Below, in pieces: positions 39,477-47,660 of a stretch of DNA of 64,000 bases (its first letter is position 1; every line of letters starts with the position of its first letter). The stretch comes from Oryzisolibacter sp. LB2S (lineage in GTDB: Bacteria; Pseudomonadota; Gammaproteobacteria; Burkholderiales; Burkholderiaceae_C). Location: positions 1,152,501 to 1,216,500 of the forward strand of contig NZ_CP160388.1 of assembly GCF_040732315.1 (NCBI RefSeq), written 5' to 3'. Under the pieces are notes generated by a model. It did no database searches and was not told the origin of the DNA. It worked only from the letters and a program-made list of their open reading frames with translations. Position numbers and translations under genes: made by a program.

Positions 39477-39580
39477 GCAATTCAGCGGTTAATCGACGGC
39501 CGCAAGCGCAATTTTGCGCAAGAGAGCGCAATTCAATGCAATTGGCTGAAAAGAAAGAACCTCTTGCATTCAATTGCACT
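39477..39580. repeat. Cluster of GCAATT / AATTGC short repeats
   Basis: GCAATTCA at 39477, GCGCAATTTTGCGC at 39506-39519, GCGCAATTCAATGCAATTG at 39526-39544 and TTGCATTCAATTGCA at 39564-39578. Direct and inverted copies are mixed. No convincing gene was seen from 39178 to 39742. Role unknown: origin, partition or transfer site. Confidence 0.5.
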
Positions 39581-39614
39581 ACTTTGCGTCGTAAGTGACG
39601 GCAAGATGTGTGTT

Positions 39615-39636
39615 GTACCGGTACGGGCTGCGCCCG
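39615..39636. other. Candidate oriT or TraJ-like binding region
   Basis: GTACCGGTAC (39615-39624) is a perfect palindrome followed by CGGGC-TGC-GCCCG. It lies about 110 bases upstream of the traJ-like gene, where oriT is placed in IncP plasmids. No known nick sequence was found, so this is only a position-based guess. Confidence 0.25.
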
Positions 39637-39742
39637 CACCTGTCCACCACCGCCCCTTACTCGCCTTCGGTTCGACGGAATCTTGCTCTGCGAGGCTGAC
39701 CGTCGCTGCCGCGACCAAGCCCTAAGCCGAACGAGCCAAGCG

Positions 39743-40144
39743 ATGCCAAAGCTGCCCCAGCGCCCCCCCAAAGAGCCGGCCGCCCTGCCTCCCAAGGTGC
39801 GGGGTGGGCGGCCGCGTGGGCGGCGCATAGAGGTGTGGGTGACACCAGAGGAAGAAGCGACCATTGCCGACCTGGCTGCACAGGCCGGCTTGTCCAACTC
39901 GGGCTACCTGCGAGCGGTAGGCCTTAACCAGCCGGTGCGGTCAGTGGTTGACCTGAAAGCGGTGGCCGACCTCGGGCACGTCAACGGCGACCTTGGCCGG
40001 GTGGCGGGCCTGCTGAAACTCTGGCTGGCCGAGAAACGCGGGCAGGGCGGACGTCCGGTGGAGGTCGAAAGCCTCATGATCGAGTTCCGCGCCCTGCAAA
40101 CCCGCGTCCTGGACGTCATGGGGCGCGTGGTGCGTGGTGATTGA
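39743..40144 (+). CDS. TraJ/MobC-like mobilisation protein
   Basis: A 133-residue protein with a ribbon-helix-helix N-terminal part (RRIEVWVTPEEEATIADLAA) and the segment INGDLGRLxGLLKLWL, here VNGDLGRVAGLLKLWLAEK, shared with TraJ of IncP plasmids, which binds oriT and recruits the relaxase. A Pro/Arg-rich leader precedes it. No relaxase gene is present, so it may recruit one in trans. Confidence 0.78.
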   Translation: MPKLPQRPPKEPAALPPKVRGGRPRGRRIEVWVTPEEEATIADLAAQAGLSNSGYLRAVGLNQPVRSVVDLKAVADLGHVNGDLGRVAGLLKLWLAEKRGQGGRPVEVESLMIEFRALQTRVLDVMGRVVRGD

Positions 40145-40255
40145 ACGTGGTGGCTCTGACACTTGGGTGCGCTTCACCTTGCGGCTACAGTTCCATCGCG
40201 CAGGCTCGCCTGCTTCCGCAGCCGCCGTTCAAGCCTTGAAGTTCGGAGAGCGTTG

Positions 40256-40534
40256 ATGAGCACCAAACCAAAAAGTTACATGACCGAAGAAGACCGCACG
40301 CGGCGGCGAGCTGGCGGCATGTCGGAGAACGCAATCCTGATGGCGGAATCCCGTGCAGCCGACCACGCGGGCGACGAGGAGGCCGCGTGGGCATGGCTGG
40401 CGCTGGCAGAACTACCAGCGCACTCACTCGCCTTCCTGAAAGACCAGCAAGGGGCGGCTTTCATCCGGGAGCATGGCTTTAACACCGCCGATGCCGACGC
40501 CGCCTACGGGCGCGATTGGTTGGATCGGGTTTGA
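40256..40534 (+). CDS. Small acidic hypothetical protein
   Basis: A 92-residue protein (MSTKPKSYMTEEDRTRRRAG at the start) with a helical, Ala/Glu-rich body and no recognised domain. It has GGAGAG seven bases before the ATG and lies 111 bases after the traJ-like gene. Composition is like the neighbouring mobilisation gene. Position suggests a mobilisation accessory, unproven. Confidence 0.6.
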   Translation: MSTKPKSYMTEEDRTRRRAGGMSENAILMAESRAADHAGDEEAAWAWLALAELPAHSLAFLKDQQGAAFIREHGFNTADADAAYGRDWLDRV

Positions 40535-40667
40535 GTGAGCGCGCCCGTGACGCCGTGGAAGGCGCACACGCAAGAGAAGCCAGCCTCGGCGTAAGGCCCC
40601 TCGCCATTACGAACGTGGCTTAGCCACGGAATTCATGCAGCCATTGTGTTCATCAAACGGTGATTTG

Positions 40668-40778
40668 TTGGACAGTTTTTGCAATGGGTGGTTTTGCCTG
40701 TCCAAAGTGCCGTCCGGCTGTTAAAATTGGCGTCAACTTATCAACGTCCAGCAAACACTCCTTTGCTGGACATTTTTT
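40668..40778. promoter_or_regulatory. Inverted-repeat region upstream of the serine recombinase
   Basis: TTGGACAG (40668) and CTGTCCAA (40698) form one inverted pair; GTCCAGCAAA (40746-40755) and TTTGCTGGAC (40762-40771) form a perfect hairpin followed by ATTTTTT. The shared GGAC/GTCC half sites suggest recombinase crossover or operator sites; the hairpin could equally be a terminator. The rest of 40535-40803 shows no gene. Confidence 0.5.
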
Positions 40779-40803
40779 GTGTCTGGAAGGTGGGTATCGG
40801 CCA

Positions 40804-41391
40804 ATGGGGCAGCGCATCGGGTACGCCCGAGTCTCGACAGATGACCAGAACCTTGATTTGCAGTTCGATGCGCTGCACAAGGCTGGCATCGGCGACGACT
40901 GCCTCTACTCTGACACAGCGAGCGGCAAGGATGCTGAGCGCAAGGAACTAGCAGCGTGCCTCAAGGCGCTGCGCGAGGGAGACACCCTTGTCGTGTGGCG
41001 GCTGGATCGCCTTGGCCGCAGCCTGCCTGACCTCGTGCGCATCGTTGGAGAGCTGGAACAGAAGGGCGTCAGCTTCGAGAGCCTGACGGAGAAGATCGAG
41101 ACGAGCAGCGCGGCAGGCAAGCTGGTTTTCCACGTCTTTGCAGCGCTCGCCGAGTTCGAGCGCAACCTGATCCGGGAGCGCACCCGCGCTGGCCTTGCCG
41201 CAGCCCGAGCCAGAGGCCGCGCCGGCGGGAGGAAGCCAAAGCTCACCGAGGCCCAGATCAAAGAGATCAACGAGATGGTGGACGCGCAGAAGCTCCCCAT
41301 CGGTCGAATCGCCGAGCTGTACGGTGTCTCGCGAACCACAATTTACAAGGTAGCTCCTATTGGGCGGCCCGAGCCGAAGCGGCAGAACTGA
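40804..41391 (+). CDS. Serine recombinase (resolvase/invertase family)
   Basis: A 195-residue protein with the catalytic serine in YARVSTDDQNLDLQ (Ser near residue 9), the RLDRLGRS motif, the E-helix segment EFERNLIRERTRAGL and a C-terminal helix-turn-helix (PIGRIAELYGVSRTTIYK). Tn3 resolvase/Pin type. It precedes the methylase gene by 16 bases in the same direction. It could resolve multimers of the element or mark transposon-borne arrival of the cargo. Confidence 0.9.
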   Translation: MGQRIGYARVSTDDQNLDLQFDALHKAGIGDDCLYSDTASGKDAERKELAACLKALREGDTLVVWRLDRLGRSLPDLVRIVGELEQKGVSFESLTEKIETSSAAGKLVFHVFAALAEFERNLIRERTRAGLAAARARGRAGGRKPKLTEAQIKEINEMVDAQKLPIGRIAELYGVSRTTIYKVAPIGRPEPKRQN

Positions 41392-41407
41392 AAACAGAAG
41401 GACAACA

Positions 41408-44400
41408 ATGGACACCAATACCAAGAAGGGCTACGACCTCATCAATCGCCGCCGCAAGCAGTGGGTCAACGAGGAAGAAGTACGCCACGCATGGATGAAG
41501 GGGCTTGAAGAGGCCTTGCAGATCGACTTGGACGCGGAGAGAGCCAAGCGCGACTCCAGCTACAACAACGTCGTCATCGAATTCAAAGGCCCCGGCCTCT
41601 TCAAGGGAAGTGAGACAAGTCCGAAGTTCATCGAGGCGACCGATGGTCGTCTCTTGAAATACATCCCCCGCTTGGCTGCTGAGCAAGGGCTGGATGAGAA
41701 GGCCTACATCGGTATTGCCATCGACGGCGATCATGTGGGCTTTGCGCAAGTCCAAGATGGCAAGATCGTTCACCAGCCACTGATGCCGTTCTCGACCATT
41801 GCCTTCCAGATGGTGGTCGATGCGCTGAGAGCAAATTTCCGGCGAGCCATCACATCAGAGAACCTAGCCGAGGACTTTGGGCATCTATCCGAGACAGGCC
41901 GCGAGTTCATGCAGGAACTGTCCAATGCTCTTGCTGACGCTCTTGGGCAGCCCGGCAACCGCAAAATCAAGATGCTCTTCGAGGAATGGGCAACCTTGTA
42001 TGGGCAGGCTGCTGACCTCAGCATTCAACAGCGCAAGAAGATCAATGGGTCGTTGGGATTTGACTTCTCAGGCCCGGCCGCCATTGACTTGCCCGCCAAG
42101 CTTTTCGTTACCCACACCTTTCATTCTCTGCTGATGAAGCTGATCGCGGCCGAGATCGTGGCTGCACATGGCATGGCGTCAAGCACTTCCCTGATCCATG
42201 AGCTACTGGCTCTCGGATCGGACGACGCTCTGGTTGAGGCCCTACGCTCGGATGTCGAGAACGGCGGGTTCTTCAACGCAGTCGGCTTGCATGGCTTCGT
42301 CGAAGAAGCCATCTTTAGTTGGTATCTGGATGCCACAACCAAGAAGGCGATCCGCACGTCGATGTGCTTGGCGATTCGCACCTTGCTGGCCCAGCTTTCG
42401 GTCTATCGCTTCGATACCATCAAGAAAACCGGCCGCTCGCGCGATGTTCTGCGTGACTTCTATCAGGACTTGGTGCCGGAGGAATTGCGCAAGAGCCTTG
42501 GCGAGTTCTACACGCCTGACTGGTTGGTCGAGCACTCTGTGGCCAAGCTCGGCTACAAGCGAGACAAGTGGCTTGCCGCTCGGCTACTTGACCCGACATG
42601 CGGGTCTGGCTCGTTCTTGCTGGAGGCTATTGAGCAGAAGCGCCGAGCAGCGCTGACGGCAGGATGGACTGCTGAGCAGACGGTGGACATGCTGACCACG
42701 ACGGTCTGGGGCTTCGACCTCAACCCACTTGCTGTGCAATCCTCTCGTGTCAACTTCCTGATCGCTATCGCAGACCTTTTGCAGCAGTGCAAAGGCAAGG
42801 ACGTTGAGATTCCCGTGCTCCTGGCAGATGCGGTGTACTCCCCGGCCCCGCATCCAGACGGCGACCAAAAGGTTATTGAATACAGCATCGGCAGCCAGCA
42901 GGCGAATCTACAAGTCGTTCTCCCTGCCGATCTGGCACGTGATCGTGTGCTGCTGGACAAGGTATTTCAACTCATGGGTGAAGAGGTCGAAAACGACACT
43001 GAGTACCCTCCTGTCGCGAAGGCGCTAGTGAAAGCTCGAATTCTGAGCAAGGCGCAGGCCGACGAATGGCATGACAACCTCAAGACGACCTACGACCAGG
43101 TACTCGCCCTGCACCGGCAGAACTGGAATGGAATCTGGTTCAGGATCGTGCGCAACTTCTTCTGGTCAGCCACGGCCGGGCAGTTTGACGCCATCGTTGG
43201 CAATCCGCCTTGGGTGCGATGGTCGAATCTCCCTGAAGCGTATCGGAACCGAGCCAAGCCGACCTGCGAGAAGTACGCCATCTTCTCGGACACCAAGTTC
43301 CACGGGGGCAATGAGCTAGACATCTCCGCCATCATCACCTACACGACAGCGGACAAGTGGCTGGTAGAGGATGGGCGGTTGGTGTTCGTCATCACGCAGA
43401 CGGTTTTCCAGTCCCCTTCGTCGCAAGGCTTCCGGCGTTTCCGCATCAATGCGACCGACCGTTTGGTGCCAATCTCCATTGATGACATGAAAGAGCTAAA
43501 GCCGTTCCCGGACGCGGCCAACAAGACGGCTGTCGCCATGTTCACGAAGAAGGTGCGGGGGACGACCCGTTATCCGCTGGACTACCGGGTCTGGCTTGGC
43601 AAACCTAAGACGGACGATGCTGGCAATCCGAAGAAAGGGCGCGGCGGTCAGGTTGCACGCTTGAAGGCCATCGACCCACGCTTGAATCGTGCCGAGGTGA
43701 CCGCCCTTGTGGATGTGATCCAGATGGAGGCCAATCCCGTCTCTCAGACGATGGAGGGCGCACCCTGGGCCATCATGAAGCCGGGGCACTTCGCAGCATG
43801 TCAACCGATGTTTGGAGCTTCGACTTGGGTCAACGGTCGCAAGGGCATCACGACCGACCTCAACGGGGTTTATTTCGTGGACGTCATCGACTCGAACCCA
43901 GCGACGCAGACGGTCAAGGTGCGCACCCGGCCGCATGAGGGCAAGACTGACTTGGGTCAGCCGCGCGAGTTCTGGGTTGAAGCCGAGAGCTTGTTTCCCC
44001 TTGCAAAGGGTGCAGGCGACCTGCATCCCTGCTACTTCCTGCCGGAGAACACGCTATATGCGTTCGTGCCCAATAAGGGCATCGACCGGGCCTCATTGGA
44101 CACTGCAGCGGCGTGCTATAGCAGCCACACGAATCCGAAGACCTTCAAGTTTTTCAAGGCGTATAAGTCTTTCCTGGAGTCCCGTTCCACCTTCAAGACC
44201 CGTATGAAGGCCGCTCCTTTCTTCGCTATCTACAACGTGGGCGATTACACCTTCGCGCCGTACAAGGTCATTTGGGCTGAGATGACGGGCGACTTCTCGG
44301 CGGCCGTAGTGGCGTCAGGCTCGGTACCAGGCTACGGGCCGCGTGTTTATGTTCCTGACCACAAGCTCTACTTTGCCGACTTCGACCAACCGGAGCCAGC

Positions 44401-44662
44401 TTTTTACTTGTGCGGATTGCTGCACTCAGAGATCGTCAAGGAGATGATCGAGGCGCACAACGTGGCAACCAATATGGGCGACATATTCAAGCATGTGAGC
44501 CTGCCTGAGTATGACGCCACTTTGGCCGAGCATAAGGCGCTTGCTGAGCTAGTGAAGCGGGCCCATCAAGAGCATGACTCTAAGAAGCGTGCCAATATCG
44601 TCGCCAAGGTCAGGGCTGCTGCTGCTGAGATCATTGAAGCTGAAATCGCACTTCGCCAGTAA
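41408..44662 (+). CDS. Large N6-adenine DNA methyltransferase with N-terminal PD-(D/E)XK-like region (type IIG-like)
   Basis: 1084 residues. Methylase motif I is DPTCGSGSFLLEA (near 394) and motif IV is NPPW (near 597), the N6-adenine (gamma) class. The N terminus has VVIEFKGPG (near 55-63) after an acidic stretch, resembling the E-x-K core of a PD-(D/E)XK nuclease. A helical region joins it to the methylase, and the last 350 residues probably hold the target recognition domain. Fused nuclease-methylase proteins are type IIG restriction enzymes; PglX-like methylases of defence systems are also this size but normally lack a nuclease. It forms a pair with the PHP-SMC gene 92 bases downstream. 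The methylase is certain; the nuclease is inferred. Confidence 0.85.
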   Translation: MDTNTKKGYDLINRRRKQWVNEEEVRHAWMKGLEEALQIDLDAERAKRDSSYNNVVIEFKGPGLFKGSETSPKFIEATDGRLLKYIPRLAAEQGLDEKAYIGIAIDGDHVGFAQVQDGKIVHQPLMPFSTIAFQMVVDALRANFRRAITSENLAEDFGHLSETGREFMQELSNALADALGQPGNRKIKMLFEEWATLYGQAADLSIQQRKKINGSLGFDFSGPAAIDLPAKLFVTHTFHSLLMKLIAAEIVAAHGMASSTSLIHELLALGSDDALVEALRSDVENGGFFNAVGLHGFVEEAIFSWYLDATTKKAIRTSMCLAIRTLLAQLSVYRFDTIKKTGRSRDVLRDFYQDLVPEELRKSLGEFYTPDWLVEHSVAKLGYKRDKWLAARLLDPTCGSGSFLLEAIEQKRRAALTAGWTAEQTVDMLTTTVWGFDLNPLAVQSSRVNFLIAIADLLQQCKGKDVEIPVLLADAVYSPAPHPDGDQKVIEYSIGSQQANLQVVLPADLARDRVLLDKVFQLMGEEVENDTEYPPVAKALVKARILSKAQADEWHDNLKTTYDQVLALHRQNWNGIWFRIVRNFFWSATAGQFDAIVGNPPWVRWSNLPEAYRNRAKPTCEKYAIFSDTKFHGGNELDISAIITYTTADKWLVEDGRLVFVITQTVFQSPSSQGFRRFRINATDRLVPISIDDMKELKPFPDAANKTAVAMFTKKVRGTTRYPLDYRVWLGKPKTDDAGNPKKGRGGQVARLKAIDPRLNRAEVTALVDVIQMEANPVSQTMEGAPWAIMKPGHFAACQPMFGASTWVNGRKGITTDLNGVYFVDVIDSNPATQTVKVRTRPHEGKTDLGQPREFWVEAESLFPLAKGAGDLHPCYFLPENTLYAFVPNKGIDRASLDTAAACYSSHTNPKTFKFFKAYKSFLESRSTFKTRMKAAPFFAIYNVGDYTFAPYKVIWAEMTGDFSAAVVASGSVPGYGPRVYVPDHKLYFADFDQPEPAFYLCGLLHSEIVKEMIEAHNVATNMGDIFKHVSLPEYDATLAEHKALAELVKRAHQEHDSKKRANIVAKVRAAAAEIIEAEIALRQ

Positions 44663-44754
44663 ATGAGTTCGATGACGGAAAACCAATAGCAGGTGCAGCC
44701 GATAGTCCTTTTGCGCGTCGCCGTGCATCGCAACTGTTGAAATCAGGGAGGAAT

Positions 44755-47409
44755 ATGAGCGATCAATACACCTACGCGAGATTTTGGCGCTGCGCTCTAC
44801 AGGTGAATCCTGTCGGCTACAACGGCACCTACAGGGGAGCCGACCACGGGCTGGATGAGGGCGGCTACAACCAAGCCCTGCTTCAAAAATGCCTTGATCT
44901 GGGTATCAAGGTTGTTGGTTTGGCCGACCACGGCAGCGTGGCCAGCGTCGATGCCTTACGTCAGGTGCTCCAGCCGCACGGGATCGTGGTGTTTCCGGGT
45001 TTCGAGATCGCCTCGAACGACAAGACGCATTACGTCTGTCTCTTCCCGGAGGACACCACGGTGCAGCAGCTTGATCGCTACCTTGGCAACCTCAAGCTGC
45101 ATGACCCAGCGGATGGCATTCGGCCTTCTCGGCTGAGTTCGGAAGAACTGATCGAAGAAGTCGATTTACTGGGTGGGTTCATCTACGCTGCACATTGCAC
45201 GCAGGAAAGCGGGCTGCTGAAAAACCGCCTGAATCACGTATGGAAACATCCAAAGCTGCGCGCGGCCCAAATTCCGGGGTCGATAGACGACCTCACGAGC
45301 ATCGAGGGCGACTTCTATCGCAAGGTGTTCTTGAATAAGGACGACGGCTACCGGCGTGAGCGCCCTGTGGCAGCGATCAATGCCAAGGATGTTGCCAAGC
45401 CTGATGACTTGGATCAGCCGAGCGCAACGTGCTTCATCAAGATGACACGGCCCACTTTCGCTGCGTTCAAGGTGGCCTTCCTCGATCCGGGATCGCGTGT
45501 CCGGCTCAACTCGCAGCAGGCCCAAAGCCCAATTGGTAAGGTGGTACGCATGACGGTGGCCGGTGGCTACCTTGATGGCGTCCGGGTGGATTTTTCAGAC
45601 CATCTCAACACGGTGATTGGCGGCCGTGGAACGGGTAAGTCAACCTTGCTTGAATGCCTGCGCTTCGCCTTGGACTTGCCACCCAAAGGCAAGCAGGCGC
45701 AGAAGCTCCACCAAGAGATCATCAAGGAGAACCTTGGTCGCTCGGCCGGTCGGGTTGAGCTGACAGTGGTGTCCTCTGCCCAGAACGGCAAGCAGTACAC
45801 CATTTCGCGCCGTCATGGCGAGCCGCCTATGGTGCGTGACATGGATGGCAACGTCTCGACCCTGCTCCCGCGCGACTTGCTGCCAGGCATCGACATTTAT
45901 GGGCAGAACGAGATTTACGAGCTGGCCCAAGATGAAACCAGTCGGGTGCAGTTGCTGGATCGCTTCCTTCCTCAAGACGGAGAGTACGAGTCCAAGAGCG
46001 CCGACGTGCATAGGCGCTTGAAGGAGAACCAGCAGACGCTCACCAAGTCCCTGACCGATCTCGACGAGCTGAATGCACAAGTTGAGCGCTTGCCCAAGCT
46101 GGAAGAGCAGCTTCGCGGTTTTGATGAGCTGGGGATCAAGGAGAAGCTGGCCAAGACCTCATTGCTCGCGCGCGAGCGAGAGATTGCCAAGACCGCGGCC
46201 GAGGGCGTACAGAGCTTTCGCGATGCGCTGACAGACCTGCGTGACAGCTTGCCTAACCTTGACTTCATCAACGATGAGGCGCTTGAAGGTTTGCCTGACG
46301 CCGCCCAGTTGCTCGCTATGCGTACGACGCTGGATGGACTCAAGCAGGGGTTCACAGGCCATCTGACCGCGATGCAGGCCTTGCTTGATGACAAGGCAGG
46401 ACAGTTCTCCACCCAGCATGACGCATGGCAGCAGGCGATTCAGGCGCACGATGTCGAGTTGGAGAAGGCGCTGCGCACGTTACCCGCCACTGCTGGAAAG
46501 AGCGGGCAGGAGGTCGGTGTTGCCTATCAGAAGTTGATGGGGGAGATCGAGCGCATCAAGCCCATGAAGTCGCGGGCGACTACGCACGAGTCCCAGCGCG
46601 ACACCTTGCGTCAGGAACGGCGCAACCTGTTGGCCGAGCTGTCTGATTTGCGTGCGCAACGCATACAGGCGTTGCAGAAGGCCGCGAAGAAGCTGAACAG
46701 ACGACTTGAGGGCAAGCTCAAGGTGGAGATCGTGCCGGAGGCTGACCGCACGCCCTTGATGACCTTCCTGCTGGGTTGCAGGCTGGACGGTGTTGGTGAA
46801 AAGCGGCTTGCGTTCATTGAGGATGCTGAGACGATCAGCCCGCTGTCGATGGCCCAGTCGATTCAGAAAGGGTCTGCCGACGTGCAACTCGATTGGGGCG
46901 TCACGCAGATGGTGGCCGACGCACTCACCAAGCTCCAGTCGTCTCAGCTCATGGAGTTGGAGGCCTTGGAGCTGGAGCATCGCGTGGACATTTTCTTGAA
47001 TGTCGCGCACGGCCAAGCCGATACGGTATTCCGGCCGCTCAACAAGCTCTCTACGGGGCAGCAGTGCACTGCAATCCTGCACATGCTGCTGCTTGAGAAC
47101 GTTGATCCCCTTCTCATGGATCAGCCGGAGGACAACCTTGACAATGCCTTCATCGCAGATCGGATCGTCGCTGAGTTGAGGGAGGCAAAGACCAGTCGGC
47201 AGTTCTTGTTCGCCACACACAACGCGAACATTCCGGTGTTCGGTGATGCCGAGTGGATTGGCGTGTTCACGGCCGCTGAAAACCAAGGGCGTCTCGGACT
47301 GGAAGCGCAAGGCTCGATTGACGTTCCCGTGATTCGGGATCAGGTGGCCAGCATTCTGGAAGGCGGGCGCGACGCCTTCATCCAGCGCAAAGAGAAGTAC
47401 GAGTTCTAA
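44755..47409 (+). CDS. PHP-domain / SMC-type ATPase (TrlF-like)
   Basis: 884 residues, ATG behind a strong AGGGAGGA site. An N-terminal PHP-like domain (about 8-250) has ADHGS, GFEIAS and YAAHC motifs but reads LQVN where active PHP domains have a HxH pair. The ATPase has Walker A GGRGTGKST (near 288), a long coiled coil (about 420-680), signature LSTGQQ (near 764) and Walker B LLMDQPEDNLD (near 786). This is the TrlF-type fusion of PHP to an SMC/RecN-like ATPase. With the upstream methylase it suggests DNA-damage or restriction-type defence. The architecture is read; the defence role is inference. Confidence 0.85.
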   Translation: MSDQYTYARFWRCALQVNPVGYNGTYRGADHGLDEGGYNQALLQKCLDLGIKVVGLADHGSVASVDALRQVLQPHGIVVFPGFEIASNDKTHYVCLFPEDTTVQQLDRYLGNLKLHDPADGIRPSRLSSEELIEEVDLLGGFIYAAHCTQESGLLKNRLNHVWKHPKLRAAQIPGSIDDLTSIEGDFYRKVFLNKDDGYRRERPVAAINAKDVAKPDDLDQPSATCFIKMTRPTFAAFKVAFLDPGSRVRLNSQQAQSPIGKVVRMTVAGGYLDGVRVDFSDHLNTVIGGRGTGKSTLLECLRFALDLPPKGKQAQKLHQEIIKENLGRSAGRVELTVVSSAQNGKQYTISRRHGEPPMVRDMDGNVSTLLPRDLLPGIDIYGQNEIYELAQDETSRVQLLDRFLPQDGEYESKSADVHRRLKENQQTLTKSLTDLDELNAQVERLPKLEEQLRGFDELGIKEKLAKTSLLAREREIAKTAAEGVQSFRDALTDLRDSLPNLDFINDEALEGLPDAAQLLAMRTTLDGLKQGFTGHLTAMQALLDDKAGQFSTQHDAWQQAIQAHDVELEKALRTLPATAGKSGQEVGVAYQKLMGEIERIKPMKSRATTHESQRDTLRQERRNLLAELSDLRAQRIQALQKAAKKLNRRLEGKLKVEIVPEADRTPLMTFLLGCRLDGVGEKRLAFIEDAETISPLSMAQSIQKGSADVQLDWGVTQMVADALTKLQSSQLMELEALELEHRVDIFLNVAHGQADTVFRPLNKLSTGQQCTAILHMLLLENVDPLLMDQPEDNLDNAFIADRIVAELREAKTSRQFLFATHNANIPVFGDAEWIGVFTAAENQGRLGLEAQGSIDVPVIRDQVASILEGGRDAFIQRKEKYEF

Positions 47410-47446
47410 TTGGCCGTGGAGTGGGGCGCGAAGCTGACTTGTTTAT

Positions 47447-47510
47447 CATGGTATTTTTCATGGCATCGGTTGGCTGTCTGTGTGTAGGCTATTGATTTGT
47501 AATGATTAAA
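47447..47510 (+). promoter_or_regulatory. Right integrase arm-type sites
   Basis: CATGGTATTT (47447-47456) and TTGATTTGTAATGATTAAA (47492-47510) match the left-end sites, the latter at 17 of 19 positions. The region 47410-47527 contains no gene. Confidence 0.5.
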
Positions 47511-47527
47511 TTCGTCAAAATGCAATT

Positions 47528-47539
47528 GAGTGGGAGTGA
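47528..47539 (+). repeat. Right attachment repeat (attR)
   Basis: GAGTGGGAGTGA, identical to the end of guaA. In an empty site it would join the guaA stop to the terminator 30 bases further on. Confidence 0.85.
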
Positions 47540-47569
47540 GGCGGCGCAAGCTGCGCTGCAATATCGCTG

Positions 47570-47594
47570 AACCCGCATCACTGCGGGTTTTTTT
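47570..47594 (+). terminator. Original guaA terminator, displaced by the element
   Basis: AACCCGCA (47570-47577) pairs with TGCGGGTT (47582-47589), four-base loop, then seven T. It lies just outside attR, 12 kb from guaA. Confidence 0.8.
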
Positions 47595-47611
47595 ATGCCC
47601 GATGCAGACGT

Positions 47612-47636
47612 AAAAAAGCCCCGGCGAGCCGGGGCT
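47612..47636 (-). terminator. Terminator of the PEP-CTERM gene
   Basis: AGCCCCGG/CCGGGGCT stem with a four-base loop; on the minus strand it is followed by six T. It stands 25 bases after the stop of the PEP-CTERM gene. Confidence 0.85.
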
Positions 47637-47660
47637 TGGGGCGCTGGGGGCGTGGCAGCT

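Larger units (their letters stand above)
35358..47539. mobile_element. Integrative element of about 12.2 kb in the 3' end of guaA
   Basis: Bounded by direct repeats GAGTGGGAGTGA at 35358-35369 (end of guaA) and 47528-47539. The integrase gene lies just inside the left end, facing inward. It carries an AlpA-like regulator, a RepA-like initiator with iterons, a TraJ-like gene, a serine recombinase and a two-gene methylase/ATPase cargo. Base composition and codon use are visibly less GC-biased than in flanking genes. No relaxase, type IV secretion genes or partition genes are present, so it would need helper functions to transfer. Confidence 0.9.

Noticed and set aside
39249..39725. Protein-coding gene across the iterons and downstream region
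   Set aside because: The frame begins inside the iterons, has no ribosome site or domain, and overlaps origin features.
41408..44662. Type I restriction HsdM subunit
   Set aside because: It is about twice the length of HsdM and has no HsdS or HsdR partner; the fused nuclease-like N terminus fits type IIG better.
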